From: Akkermansiaceae bacterium
GTDB lineage: Bacteria > Verrucomicrobiota > Verrucomicrobiia > Verrucomicrobiales > Akkermansiaceae
DNA: 36,402 bases
Assembly: GCA_903827375.1 (NCBI GenBank)
Contig: CAIKHZ010000318.1
Location: 1-36,402, forward strand
Direction of reading: 5' to 3'
Shown piece after piece: positions 23,184 to 32,308 of this stretch. The notes under the pieces are model-generated. The model saw only the letters and a program-made list of their open reading frames with translations. It was not told the origin of the DNA and did not search any database. The position numbers and the translations under genes were made by a program. Numbering within the stretch: the stretch's first letter is position 1; each line of letters starts with the position of its first letter.

Positions 23184-25625
23184 CTATTTGCCAGCATTGG
23201 ACTTGACGCCGCCGACCAGTTTCGCGGCGACGAAGTTCACGAGTTCCTTGCGATCGGCATCGCTCAACGCTGTCTTGTAGAGAAAGACGTCGCCGATTTC
23301 GCCGTTGAAGGTTGACCACGCGTCCGGCTCGTTGCGACCGACGTTGATGCAGCGCCCGTAGCCGCCGACCACGCCGGGGACGAGCTTCGTCATCTGATCG
23401 ACGGAATCGCAGGCCATGATTTCCCGGTTGTCGGCAAAAGCCTTCCAAGTCCCATCGGGCTTCACGACGAGGCTGAGGACTGCGATCTGTCCGTCGGCAA
23501 GCGTGAAGTCACTGGTCTGGGCTCGGCCGTTGCGGCGGACGTACACGGCGCCGTTCCAGTTGCAGACGCCGAGCTGCAGGCGGTCGTAGAAGATATCGAC
23601 CACTGAGTCCCAGGCGTCTCGTGAGCTGTGACGGCGATGGCGAACGGCGGCAACGGTCGTGAACCCGTTGCAGGCGATGTCCGCCGAGCGAGCGGAGCCA
23701 AATCGGAATCCGTTGCCTTCCGGCGCGTTGATGCAAGCGAACTTCCGGCCATCGATGCGCGTCACGGTCGGGTTGGACATGGGAGTGAGCGATCCACCCT
23801 TGGGAAACTGCGTCGGCCAGGAGGCGATTTTATCCCCTTCCGGCAAATCCTCGGCAAGGCACGAGAAGAGCAGGTCGTCCGTTCGGGGGACGCTACCAGT
23901 CTCCTTGATTTTACTTTTAAAGCGGGCGAAGATCTGGTGGCTGTCGTCGATCTTTGCAAACGAATACGAGGCAACGGCACCCACGCTCTTGCCGTCCACG
24001 ATCACGGCCTCGATCTCGAAGCCGGGATTCGCCGTGATGGTGAAGGCATGGTCGCTTTTGGGCCAAGCGTCCTTCATCCCCGAGGGACTGACGGTTCCGC
24101 CGTAACCGGCGCCGGCCTCGATCAGCAGCGGTGCCAGGGGCGGATTGAGGTCCGCGTTGGCATACTTCTTGATCAGGGCCTCGTAGTTCGGATCGATGCC
24201 GCTGAAGGCCTTGAAGTTCCAGATGCCCGCGCGCCGTCCGACGTTCTTGATGGGCTCCATGTTTGTGATCGTCACCCGAAAGTAGCGCGCCTCCACGTCG
24301 TTGTCGTCAACCATCGGACAGCCTGGCTTCTGGTTCGACCGCTTGTCGGCGAATACCTTCCAGTCCGTCTTATTGGCCGAGTATTTGATGACGTACTGAT
24401 AGACATGTTCTGGATACTCAAATTGCAGATGGGTGCGCCGGACTTTCTGAACGCTGCCCATGTCGATCTCGATCCACTCATTCATCTTCCCGGCTCCAGC
24501 GCGCCAGAGCGTGGCGTTGTTGTCGTCGGTGGCGTAGCGCGGAAGGTAGGTTCCTTCGTTCGAGGACGCCACGACTGATGCACCCCGGGCGAGATTGGGA
24601 AACTGGTTCTGGTTTGCACCGAAGTACCCGACGCCCTGGTGCGTGGGGATGACCTTTTCTATCTGGTCATCGGCGGTAAAGCGCATGCGGTCGATGCAGG
24701 TTTGCCTTGTGAGCCCCCCGGCCGAGACCCAGATGTCGTGCCGGTGGTAGATCATGAAATAGTTGTCATTTTCCTGCAGCACGCTGTGGTGGCCGGTGCC
24801 GTGGATCTTGCGCGGCACGTCGGACGAGAGGATCGGGTTGTTCTGGCCGTAGATCCAGCCGGTGTCAGCCGTGGGGCCGGTTTTGTTGATCGAGTAGCGG
24901 ACGTTGTAGGTTTCATCGTGGCAAGAGGCGTTGGAGTACATCATGTAGTACTTCCCATTGCGCTTGAGCATGAAGGGCCCTTCCATGATGCCCTGCAGTT
25001 CGTGATAGGGAATGCGACCCTTGCTCTCAAAGGTCTTCATGTCGTCGTTGAACTTGACCCACCCCGTCCCGGCGTCGTTATTGCCGGCCCAGGTCGTGAA
25101 GTAGCCGTACGTCGCGCCGTTGTCGTCCTGAAAGCTCTGGAAATCGAGTGTAATGACTGGAGGGACGAACTTATCCGGGACGAGGGGATCTTTTCCGTAA
25201 GGTCTCCAAGGACCGACAGGGCTGTCGCCTTCCGCTGCGAAAGTCATGCATGGGTAGTTGTAGAAAAGGTAGTATTTCCCGTTCTTCTGCATGCAATCCG
25301 GTGCCCAGTTTTTGTCGTTTGGGTTCCAGTTCAACTTATGGTTGACCCAGTTGACCATGTCCTTGGAGATCCAGACCTGCGTCCAGCCCTCGCACGCGCC
25401 GATCCCGTCAGTGGAGGTGTAGAGGTAATAGGTGTCCCCGAACTTCTTCAACGTCGGGTCAGCGAAGTAGCCGGGCACCACCGGGTTGAAGTTGCCGATG
25501 GCGTCCCAAGCGGAGGCGGTCTCGCCTCCAGCGGCCAAGGCCGGGGAGGCGGATGAAGCTTCGAAGCCTAGGCGGAGCGCCAACAGCAGGAAGGTGATCG
25601 ATAATGCGGACATGGCTCTCTTCAT
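23184..25625 (-). CDS. Secreted GH43-type glycoside hydrolase with discoidin, InlB-like and LamG modules
   Basis: About 813 aa from the ATG at 25625, which directly precedes a signal peptide (MKRAMSALSITFLLLALRLG); the frame is open to 25703 but that part is not signal-like. Numbered from the latter: GH43 five-bladed propeller at about 70-365 with the catalytic base Asp82 (GYFADPTLKK), pKa-modulating Asp187 (ITLDFQSFQDD) and general acid Glu241 (IMEGPF); F5/8 type C (discoidin) domain at about 370-500; a divergent InlB-B-repeat-like domain at about 528-597 (GGTVSPSG...FTITANPGFEIEAVIVDG); and a LamG-like domain at about 610-830. GH43 enzymes release arabinose, xylose or galactose residues from plant or algal polysaccharides; the substrate is not determinable. 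Its start overlaps the stop of a small upstream ORF. Confidence 0.9.
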   Translation of the reverse strand: MKRAMSALSITFLLLALRLGFEASSASPALAAGGETASAWDAIGNFNPVVPGYFADPTLKKFGDTYYLYTSTDGIGACEGWTQVWISKDMVNWVNHKLNWNPNDKNWAPDCMQKNGKYYLFYNYPCMTFAAEGDSPVGPWRPYGKDPLVPDKFVPPVITLDFQSFQDDNGATYGYFTTWAGNNDAGTGWVKFNDDMKTFESKGRIPYHELQGIMEGPFMLKRNGKYYMMYSNASCHDETYNVRYSINKTGPTADTGWIYGQNNPILSSDVPRKIHGTGHHSVLQENDNYFMIYHRHDIWVSAGGLTRQTCIDRMRFTADDQIEKVIPTHQGVGYFGANQNQFPNLARGASVVASSNEGTYLPRYATDDNNATLWRAGAGKMNEWIEIDMGSVQKVRRTHLQFEYPEHVYQYVIKYSANKTDWKVFADKRSNQKPGCPMVDDNDVEARYFRVTITNMEPIKNVGRRAGIWNFKAFSGIDPNYEALIKKYANADLNPPLAPLLIEAGAGYGGTVSPSGMKDAWPKSDHAFTITANPGFEIEAVIVDGKSVGAVASYSFAKIDDSHQIFARFKSKIKETGSVPRTDDLLFSCLAEDLPEGDKIASWPTQFPKGGSLTPMSNPTVTRIDGRKFACINAPEGNGFRFGSARSADIACNGFTTVAAVRHRRHSSRDAWDSVVDIFYDRLQLGVCNWNGAVYVRRNGRAQTSDFTLADGQIAVLSLVVKPDGTWKAFADNREIMACDSVDQMTKLVPGVVGGYGRCINVGRNEPDAWSTFNGEIGDVFLYKTALSDADRKELVNFVAAKLVGGVKSNAGK

Positions 25626-25882
25626 GGGTCTATCATTGCTAGGGATTTGTGACTGATTCCGGGATAGGGGCGCCCAGCCCAATGGCCGGACGACGTCCCC
25701 CACTGATCCGGACGAGCGAAATGAACGCGTCCGGTTCCTCGGGGAGTACGATGGATGTTGAGCTCTTTGTTCATGGAATTCAATAGCATTGTGAGGTTGT
25801 CGTTGAGGACAAATGGCTTCGCTGATTGCTGACGCTCCGTCGTATGGCCATCTTCAATCCTCTCCTCTTCAAGATTGAACAT
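25622..25882 (-). CDS. Possible small ORF upstream of the GH43 gene (doubtful)
   Basis: 86-aa frame with no recognised family. The first half is hydrophilic (EEERIEDGHTTERQQ then FVLNDNLTMLLNSMNKELNI) and looks protein-like; the second half (Gly/Trp/Pro/His-rich) does not. Its stop overlaps the GH43 start as ATGA on the minus strand, as in the coupled genes elsewhere in the window, which is the main reason to list it. It may equally be a chance frame in the 314-bp region between the divergent GH43 and Fur-family genes. Confidence 0.22.
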   Translation of the reverse strand: MFNLEEERIEDGHTTERQQSAKPFVLNDNLTMLLNSMNKELNIHRTPRGTGRVHFARPDQWGTSSGHWAGRPYPGISHKSLAMIDP

Positions 25883-25939
25883 CCTCTTTTATCACTCTTT
25901 GTTCTTTTCGGGGCGGGGGCGGTCAGATAGAGTTTGGCG
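25626..25939. other. Divergent intergenic region between GH43 and Fur-family genes
   Basis: Apart from the doubtful small ORF and an inverted repeat at 25708-25734, I see no clear feature in these 314 bases. It must contain the promoters for the leftward GH43 gene and the rightward Fur-family gene. The last 60 bases before the Fur start are the most AT-rich and likely hold its promoter, but no good hexamer pair or Fur-box-like palindrome stands out. Confidence 0.4.
25708..25734. promoter_or_regulatory. Inverted repeat upstream of the GH43 gene
   Basis: Perfect 6-bp arms ccggac and gtccgg with a 15-bp spacer, about 85 bp upstream of the GH43 start. It could be an operator for the hydrolase gene; nothing else supports that. 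Confidence 0.2.
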
Positions 25940-26437
25940 ATGGACGCCACGGTGCAAGCACGACTCGATGAATTCATCAGCCGCAGAGGACTGCGGCGTA
26001 CGGCCCAGCGCGAGGTCATTGTGAGCGAGGTCTTCTCCAAGGATGAGCATTTTTCGGCGGATGAGTTATTTGAGCGGGTACGCGCCAGCGCCGCCAATAC
26101 CTCGCGAGCCACGGTGTATCGGACGCTCGGCCTACTGGTGGCTGCCGGCCTGTTGCGCGAAATCGACTTGGGCGACGAACAAACGACCTATGATCCGAAC
26201 TTTCTGGATAAGCCCGCACACAATCATCTGGTATGCATCGATTGCGGGCGGGTGGTCGAATTTGAGGACGCGCAGCTGGAAAACCTAACTGCGTGCATGA
26301 CCCGCCGACTGGGGTTTGAACCGATCCGCCAGTCGCTCAAGATCGAGGCAACCTGCGAGCAACTGCGCAATCAAGGGCGCTGCGCAAATTTGATTGCGGC
26401 CCGCCTATCGGGCAAACGGCTGCGCAAAAAAAGGTGA
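25940..26437 (+). CDS. Fur-family metal-responsive transcriptional regulator
   Basis: 165 aa from the ATG at 25940 (a TTG two codons earlier is unlikely). Winged helix at about 1-85 with LRRTAQREVIVSEVF, HFSADELFERVR and SRATVYRTLGLLVAAGLL, then the dimerisation/metal domain with AHNHLVCIDCGRVVEFED (H94, H96, C99, C102, E107). The first structural zinc Cys pair is C99/C102; the second pair is C139 and C148, more widely spaced than the CxxC or Cx4C usual in Fur. The metal sensed (Fe, Zn, Mn or peroxide via Fe) cannot be told from sequence. It is followed 81 bp later by the HtrA-type protease gene, and the basic end (GKRLRKKR) is unusual. Confidence 0.92.
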   Translation: MDATVQARLDEFISRRGLRRTAQREVIVSEVFSKDEHFSADELFERVRASAANTSRATVYRTLGLLVAAGLLREIDLGDEQTTYDPNFLDKPAHNHLVCIDCGRVVEFEDAQLENLTACMTRRLGFEPIRQSLKIEATCEQLRNQGRCANLIAARLSGKRLRKKR

Positions 26438-26518
26438 GTAGAAATCCCCCGTCGGCGTGGATTCGCGCTTGGAAAAGCGGCGAATGGGAGCCATTCTCAC
26501 GGCGTTTCATCCCCTCCC

Positions 26519-28036
26519 ATGACACCTGGACTCCGTCGTTTACTAGCTTTGATAGCGGTGTTTGCCGTTGCCTTCTTCACGGTTTCGTCGCTGCGCGTCT
26601 GGCGCACGGGCGGAACCTGGCGCAATCTCATCCCCGGCTTCGGCCCCCAGAGCGGGCACTTCCGCCCAGAACATTTCACCCTGCCGGACCTGCCCCCGCT
26701 CGACCTCAAGGACACCGAATTGCTCGCCCGCCTCAACAACGAGTATGCCAAGGTCACCGAAGCGGTGGTGCCCTCAGTCATCAGCATCGACACGGTGGGC
26801 GTGCGCACCGAGCGGATGTTGGACGGTTGGGGCCGCTCGCAAATCCGGCGGTTTCCGACGCAAGGCCAGGGGTCCGGGGTGATCGTCACCAAGGAGGGCC
26901 ACGCCATCACCAACCACCACGTGATTGCCGGTCAGCAGCAGATCCAAGTGACCCTTCACGATGGCAAGACCTACCCGGCGACGCTGGTTGGGGAGGACAG
27001 TTTGCTGGATATCGCGGTGCTCAAAATTGAGGGGGCAGGGCCGTTTTCGCCTTTGAAACTTGGTGATTCGACCGAAGTGCGGGTGGGCCAATTGGTCTTT
27101 GCCATTGGCAATCCATTTGGTCTGGGCGAGACGGTCACCCAAGGCATCATCTCTGCCAAAGAACGCTCGCTCTCGGACAACCAGCGCGACCTGTTTCAGA
27201 CGGACGCAGCCATCAACCCCGGCAATTCTGGGGGGCCTTTGGTGAACCTGCGCGGCGAAATTATCGGCATCAACGCGGCGATTTATTCGAAAGACCGGGA
27301 AAACCCGGGTTTCCAAGGCGTCGGTTTCTCGATTCCGTCCAACGACGTGAAGGACACGTTGTTTCAGATATTGGAGCGGGGTCGGCCGCTTCGAGGGTTC
27401 CTCGGCGTGCAGATGCGCGACCTCGATCGGACGGTGCGCTCAGCCATCAACTTCCAAGGTGAGAGCGGGGCTGCGGTGTTAGGGATTTCACCCGGTTCAC
27501 CCGCTGCGGCGGCTGGTATTCAGCCGTGGGATGTGGTTCTCAGCTTCAATGGTGAATCGATTCACTCGACGTCCCAGCTGATCGCATTGGTCCAGCGCAG
27601 CCGCGCCGGCCAGAAGGCCACGCTCAAGATTTGGCGTCGTGGAGAGACGTTGGAGATCAAGGCGGACATTGCCGAGAGCACGCCCGCCGAGGCGGATGCC
27701 AGCAAGACGGATGATGGAAAAACGCCGGGCGGCAAGCGCGATCCGAATCAAGTTCTCAAAGCCATCGGCATCGCCGCCCGCGACCTCTCGCTGCCAGAAC
27801 AACTCCGCGGGTTTCGCGGTGCCGTCATCACCCACGTCACCCCCAAATCTCTCGCCGATGGCCGCGTCCAACCCGGCGATCTGATCCTCGCAGTCAACCA
27901 ATCCCAAATCTCCGACACCAACGAACTGCTCCTCCACCTGGCCGCCTCCGCCGCCGTTCAAGCCACCAGCCTGCGAATCTTCCGCGATGGCAAGCAGGCT
28001 AGCGTCACCCTGCCCGCCCTAGCCAAGGAACCCTGA
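26519..28036 (+). CDS. HtrA/DegP-type periplasmic serine protease with two PDZ domains
   Basis: 505 aa envelope quality-control protease/chaperone. An N-terminal signal anchor ([21 protein letters not shown]) has no obvious lipobox or AxA site, so it may stay tethered to the inner membrane. The trypsin-like domain carries His134 (TNHHVI), Asp164 (LLDIAVL) and Ser237 (NPGNSGGPL), all intact. PDZ1 spans about 288-385 ([30 protein letters not shown]) and PDZ2 about 410-500 ([30 protein letters not shown]), separated by a charged linker. It sits 81 bp after the Fur-family gene and 83 bp before the moxR-type gene; no shared operon is certain. Confidence 0.95.
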   Translation: MTPGLRRLLALIAVFAVAFFTVSSLRVWRTGGTWRNLIPGFGPQSGHFRPEHFTLPDLPPLDLKDTELLARLNNEYAKVTEAVVPSVISIDTVGVRTERMLDGWGRSQIRRFPTQGQGSGVIVTKEGHAITNHHVIAGQQQIQVTLHDGKTYPATLVGEDSLLDIAVLKIEGAGPFSPLKLGDSTEVRVGQLVFAIGNPFGLGETVTQGIISAKERSLSDNQRDLFQTDAAINPGNSGGPLVNLRGEIIGINAAIYSKDRENPGFQGVGFSIPSNDVKDTLFQILERGRPLRGFLGVQMRDLDRTVRSAINFQGESGAAVLGISPGSPAAAAGIQPWDVVLSFNGESIHSTSQLIALVQRSRAGQKATLKIWRRGETLEIKADIAESTPAEADASKTDDGKTPGGKRDPNQVLKAIGIAARDLSLPEQLRGFRGAVITHVTPKSLADGRVQPGDLILAVNQSQISDTNELLLHLAASAAVQATSLRIFRDGKQASVTLPALAKEP

Positions 28037-28119
28037 AATCCGGGCAAAATTCCCCTTTTACGATCGCAGCCACCTATCATTTGAAAGAACCCCGCAGCCT
28101 TGGCAAGTATGGGGGCGGC

Positions 28120-29187
28120 ATGCCAAATCAAGACCCTCCAACCAACCCACTCCCCTCCCCTGCAGCCGCTGCCCCGGTTGTGCTCGATGACCGCGCGGCC
28201 GCAGCGCTGCTGGTCGAGAGCTATCAGAAAATTGTCGCGGAGATGGGCAAATTCATTGTCGGCCAGAGTGAAGTGATCGAGCAATTGGTCATTGCGGTGC
28301 TGGCAGGCGGCCACTGTCTGCTGGAAGGGGTGCCCGGACTGGCCAAAACAGCGATGATCCGCACCTTGTCGCAGGCCTTGGCGCTGTCGTTCCGACGGAT
28401 CCAGTTCACACCCGATCTGATGCCCAGCGACATCACCGGCACCGACATTATCCAGGAGGATCCGGAAACCGGCCGCCGCTCGTTCGTTTTTCAAAGCGGG
28501 CCGGTGTTCACTCAAATGTTGCTAGCCGACGAAATCAACCGAACCCCTCCCAAGACCCAGGCCGCCCTGTTGGAGGCCATGCAGGAAAAGACCGTCACCG
28601 TCGGCGGCCACACGTTGGCGCTCGACCAACCGTTCTTTGTCCTGGCCACCCAAAATCCGATCGAGCAGGAAGGCACCTATCCGCTGCCGGAAGCCCAGCG
28701 CGACCGCTTCATTTTCCTGGTGAAGGTGGTGTACCCCAGCCGCGAGGAGGAACGCGAGATTCTCGCCCGCACCACCGGCACTTTTGAGGCCAAAATCCAG
28801 CCGGTGCTCAGTGGTGAGCAAATCCTTGCCCTCCAGCAAACGGTGCGCAAAGTGCCGGTGCCCGAGCACGTCACGGACTTCATTCTCGACTTGGTGCGCT
28901 TCACACGCCCCGACGAACCCGGAGCCCCGAGCTTCGTTAAAGATCTGGTCGCTTGGGGTGCCGGCCCTCGGGCCTGCCAAAACCTGGTCCTCGCCGGCAA
29001 AGTCCGCGCCCTGCTGCGCGGCCGCTTTCACGTGACCATCGACGACGTCGAGGCGCTGGCCCGGCCAATCATGCGCCACCGCATTGTGCCCACCTTCAAC
29101 GCCGAAGCGGACGGCATAAGCGTCGATGAGATCATCACCCGCATCCTCAAGGTGGTGCCACGTGGCGAGGCCAAACGCGCATTGTAA
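28120..29187 (+). CDS. MoxR-type AAA+ ATPase
   Basis: 355 aa from the ATG at 28120, preceded by GGGGGCGG; the frame is open to a TTG at 28081. The AAA+ core shows Walker A GVPGLAKT at 70-77, Walker B LLADEINR with D137/E138, and the sensor 1 region ([26 protein letters not shown]), followed by the MoxR C-terminal lid ([10 protein letters not shown]... [23 protein letters not shown]). MoxR ATPases act as chaperones that activate or insert cofactors into partner proteins, usually with von Willebrand factor A (VWA) proteins encoded next door. Here the next four genes are exactly such partners, so this is the ATPase of the BatA-type cluster. Confidence 0.95.
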   Translation: MPNQDPPTNPLPSPAAAAPVVLDDRAAAALLVESYQKIVAEMGKFIVGQSEVIEQLVIAVLAGGHCLLEGVPGLAKTAMIRTLSQALALSFRRIQFTPDLMPSDITGTDIIQEDPETGRRSFVFQSGPVFTQMLLADEINRTPPKTQAALLEAMQEKTVTVGGHTLALDQPFFVLATQNPIEQEGTYPLPEAQRDRFIFLVKVVYPSREEEREILARTTGTFEAKIQPVLSGEQILALQQTVRKVPVPEHVTDFILDLVRFTRPDEPGAPSFVKDLVAWGAGPRACQNLVLAGKVRALLRGRFHVTIDDVEALARPIMRHRIVPTFNAEADGISVDEIITRILKVVPRGEAKRAL

Positions 29188-29243
29188 GCGGACCGATCCA
29201 AGGCGGGCCGCGGTCCGCCACCTAACAGCCCATACCTGCGACC

Positions 29244-30149
29244 ATGGCCCACGTCAGTGATTTTCTCAAACCCAGCGATCTACAGCGCATCACCAACCTT
29301 CAGGTATTGGCGCGGCAGGTGGTGGAGGGTTTTACCAGCGGCTTCCACCGATCTCCCCACAAGGGATACAGCGTGGAGTTCAAGCAACACCGGCAATACG
29401 TGCCGGGCGATGAAATCCGCCGCCTCGATTGGAGTGTGTTTGCCCGCAGCGACCGCCATTACATCCGCGAATACGAGGAGGAAACCAACCTGCGTTCCAC
29501 CCTCATTCTGGATCGCAGCGGCTCAATGAATTATGCCGGCACCAGCGCCGGCGGGGTGACCAAATACGAATATGCCACCAAGCTGGCCGCCTGCCTCGCC
29601 TACATGATGGTGCACCAGGCGGATGGAGTGGGCCTAACGACGTTTGACACGCAGATCCGGAGGCACATACCGCCGCGTTCGCGGGTGAGTCATCTGCGGG
29701 TAATCCTCGACGAATTGGAAAAAGGCCAGCCTGGCGGCGAAACGGATTTGGGAGATGTCTTCCACGAGTTGGAGGCCAAGCTGCACCGCCGCGGATTGCT
29801 CATTATCCTATCCGACTGCTTTGGCGAGGTGGCGAGTTTCCTCAAGGCCCTGGCCCACTTCCGCCATGCCCACCACGAAATCCTCGTCTTCCAAATCTGG
29901 GATCGCGACGAACTCGAGTTTCCCTTCAAAACCTGGACCCAGTTCGATTGCCTGGAGCAGGCTGGCGTCAAACATTTGTTGGACCCTGCCATGCTGCGCC
30001 AAACGTATCTGGAAAATCTGGCCACCTTCCGCGACAGCTTGGTGCGCGGCTGCCGCCGCCATAACATCGACCTGGTTCCCTTCTGCACCGACGAGCCGTA
30101 CGCCAACGCGCTGGCCGCCTACATGACCCGGAGGCTCGGACGCAGATGA
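29244..30149 (+). CDS. DUF58-domain VWA-like protein
   Basis: 301 aa, the constant MoxR partner. DUF58 signature GYSVEFKQHRQYVPGDEIRRLDW at about 41-63 is followed by a VWA-type metal-ion-dependent adhesion site, DRSGSM at 90-95 with the DxSxS ligands D90, S92 and S94. No membrane helix or signal peptide is visible, so it should be cytoplasmic. It begins 56 bp after the MoxR gene and overlaps the BatA-like gene by four bases (ATGA at 30146-30149), so the latter two are translationally coupled. In the Bacteroides Bat system and others such proteins support envelope integrity or stress tolerance; the exact activity is unproven. Confidence 0.93.
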   Translation: MAHVSDFLKPSDLQRITNLQVLARQVVEGFTSGFHRSPHKGYSVEFKQHRQYVPGDEIRRLDWSVFARSDRHYIREYEEETNLRSTLILDRSGSMNYAGTSAGGVTKYEYATKLAACLAYMMVHQADGVGLTTFDTQIRRHIPPRSRVSHLRVILDELEKGQPGGETDLGDVFHELEAKLHRRGLLIILSDCFGEVASFLKALAHFRHAHHEILVFQIWDRDELEFPFKTWTQFDCLEQAGVKHLLDPAMLRQTYLENLATFRDSLVRGCRRHNIDLVPFCTDEPYANALAAYMTRRLGRR

Positions 30150-32308
30150 ATTTCCTCAACCTAGCCATGTTGGGCGGGCTGGCCGCAGGTGCCATCCCGC
30201 TGATCATCCACCTGTTTCACAAAAGCCGCTTCAAGGTCGTCCAGTGGGGTGCCATGCACCTGCTCAGCGCCGTGCTGCGCACCAATCAAAAACGCCTCAA
30301 AATAGAACAATGGATCTTGCTGGCAATCCGCTGCGCCATTCCGCTGCTGCTCGCACTGATGATGGCACGGCCGATGTGGCAGGGTGCCGCTGGATTGTTA
30401 GGAGAACGTCCCACTGCCACTGCGGTGGTCTTGGACAATAGTTATTCGATGGAAGCTGGCCACGCAGGAACCAGCAACTTCAGCCTCGCACGAGACGAAA
30501 CCCAGCGCCTCGTCGGCAATCTAAGACGCGGCTCGGAAGCCTATATCTTCCTGATGGGCGAGGACACCGGATTATTGGATGAACCCACACGCGACCTCAC
30601 CCGGGTGACCCAGGCACTTTCCAAAGCGGGCTGCGGCTACGGCATGGCTCGAGTGCCCCGGGCGCTCGAACAAGTCGCCGGCACCCTCGCCAAAATGACC
30701 GAGGCCACCCGCCAGGTAGTCATGCTAACCGATTTTCAGCGGGTGAGCTTTCCCCGCACCGAGGACGAGGCGTTAGGGCAAGCATTGAAGCGGTTGCGCA
30801 AGCTCCCGGCCCCACCCACCATCACCTTGTGGGACGTCGGCGTCGAGGCCAAGGAAAACGTCGCCGTCGAGTCGGTGGAATTTTCCAAGCTCATGGTCGG
30901 CATCGGCCAAAAAGTACAACTCCGCGCCAATTTGCATAACTTTGGCGACAGCGCCCGGCCCGACCTGCGGGTGACGATGAAGGTCGATGGCCGCGAGCAA
31001 GGGACCTCGCAAGTTTCGCTAGGGGCCAAGTCTCAGGGGCAAGTGCTCTTCAGCCATGTGTTTGACCGGGCGGGTTCACACGTCGTGGAGATATCCACCG
31101 AGGCGGATGCGGTCAACGCCGACAACAGTTATCTAGCAAGCATCCCGGTGCGCGAGCAACTGGAGGTGCTGCTGGTGGATGGCTCCCCAGGTGCCACCCC
31201 GGATGACCTCAAAAGTGCCACCGGATTTGCCCGGATCGCCCTCTCGCCTTTCACGGCGGGCAAGGTGGAACAGGCGGATTTGATAGAGACGACGGTCGTG
31301 GCGGCCACTGATTTACGGGCCTCACAGATTGCGGGGGCGGCTGTGGTGGTGCTGGCCAACGTCGCCACGCTGGGAGACGCACCGCTCAAGGCGCTCGAAG
31401 AATTTGTCGGGCAAGGCGGCGGTTTGCTGGTATTTCCGGGCGAGGGCAGCGATGCGGCGTGGTGGAACGGACCGTTTGCCAAGGTTGCGCCGCTGCCGCT
31501 GGGCGCGCGGGCCGGCGACCTGAAAGAAGGTGCTCCGACCATGGGCGTGCTCAGCCAGCGCTTCGAGCATCCGGCCCTCGAGATGTTCAACGACCCCCGC
31601 AATGGCAGCCTCGCAGAATTGGCGCTCAAGTCATGGTTCCAACTCAAACCTCCCGCCACCACCGGCCACCCGACAGACCCGTTAGTCATGGCACGCCTCG
31701 CTAACGGCGAACCATTTCTAGCAGAAAAGCCGTTCGGCAAGGGTCGTGTCATTGCCTGCGCCACTGCCTTGGACAGCAGTTGGAGCAATCTGCCAACGCG
31801 CCCGGTGTACGTGCCACTGGTCCAGCGCCTCTGCGTATCGTTAGCTTCCAACGTCTATCCACCACGCAACCTCCGCGTCGGCGAACCACTCGTCGCGTTT
31901 CTCCCCGCCGACGCCGCTGGCAAAACCGCCAAACTCACCCTGCCGGACACCAGCACCGTGGACGTGCCAGTCGTTAGCCAAGGCGCTCGCGGAGTGGTCG
32001 AATACAAACTTACCCAACGGCCCGGCTTGTACACGTTGTTGCCAACCGACGGTCCGCCAGTGCATTTCGCGATCAACGCCGACCGTGCGGAGTCTGACCT
32101 AGAGCGGCTGAGCCCGTCGGAGATTCAGGCCATGGCGAAATCCCACGGCCTCCAACTCGTCCACAGCGCCGCAGAATTCAAAGCCCTCGAAAACGTCCAA
32201 CGCTACGGCCATGAACTGTGGCGGTGGACTCTGCTAGGATTGCTGGCGCTGCTCTTTGCCGAACTCCTTCTCCAACAAAAATTCGCCCGCGGAGGTGCCA
32301 GATCATGA
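30146..32308 (+). CDS. BatA-like membrane protein (N-terminal aerotolerance regulator domain)
   Basis: 720 aa. The N-terminus has the BatA signature: a helix LNLAMLGGLAAGAIPLIIHLFHKSRFKVVQWGAMHLL, then a second membrane segment IRCAIPLLLALMMARPMW. A VWA-like domain follows (TAVVLDNSYSME, a DxSxS-like site with Asp, Ser and Ser retained), a CARDB-like beta domain at about 255-325, a glutamine-amidotransferase-like Rossmann segment (QIAGAAVVVLANVATLGDAPLKALEEFVGQGGG), and a C-terminal helix LWRWTLLGLLALLFAELLLQQ before a basic tail. The bulk is therefore periplasmic. Coupled by four-base overlaps to the DUF58 gene before it and the VWA gene after it. Confidence 0.9.
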   Translation: MNFLNLAMLGGLAAGAIPLIIHLFHKSRFKVVQWGAMHLLSAVLRTNQKRLKIEQWILLAIRCAIPLLLALMMARPMWQGAAGLLGERPTATAVVLDNSYSMEAGHAGTSNFSLARDETQRLVGNLRRGSEAYIFLMGEDTGLLDEPTRDLTRVTQALSKAGCGYGMARVPRALEQVAGTLAKMTEATRQVVMLTDFQRVSFPRTEDEALGQALKRLRKLPAPPTITLWDVGVEAKENVAVESVEFSKLMVGIGQKVQLRANLHNFGDSARPDLRVTMKVDGREQGTSQVSLGAKSQGQVLFSHVFDRAGSHVVEISTEADAVNADNSYLASIPVREQLEVLLVDGSPGATPDDLKSATGFARIALSPFTAGKVEQADLIETTVVAATDLRASQIAGAAVVVLANVATLGDAPLKALEEFVGQGGGLLVFPGEGSDAAWWNGPFAKVAPLPLGARAGDLKEGAPTMGVLSQRFEHPALEMFNDPRNGSLAELALKSWFQLKPPATTGHPTDPLVMARLANGEPFLAEKPFGKGRVIACATALDSSWSNLPTRPVYVPLVQRLCVSLASNVYPPRNLRVGEPLVAFLPADAAGKTAKLTLPDTSTVDVPVVSQGARGVVEYKLTQRPGLYTLLPTDGPPVHFAINADRAESDLERLSPSEIQAMAKSHGLQLVHSAAEFKALENVQRYGHELWRWTLLGLLALLFAELLLQQKFARGGARS

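Noticed and set aside
24639..25556. 305-aa plus-strand ORF (and another of 316 aa at 23628-24578) opposite the GH43 gene
   Set aside because: Val/Gly/Asp-rich antisense shadows caused by high GC content; the minus strand carries intact GH43, discoidin and LamG modules.
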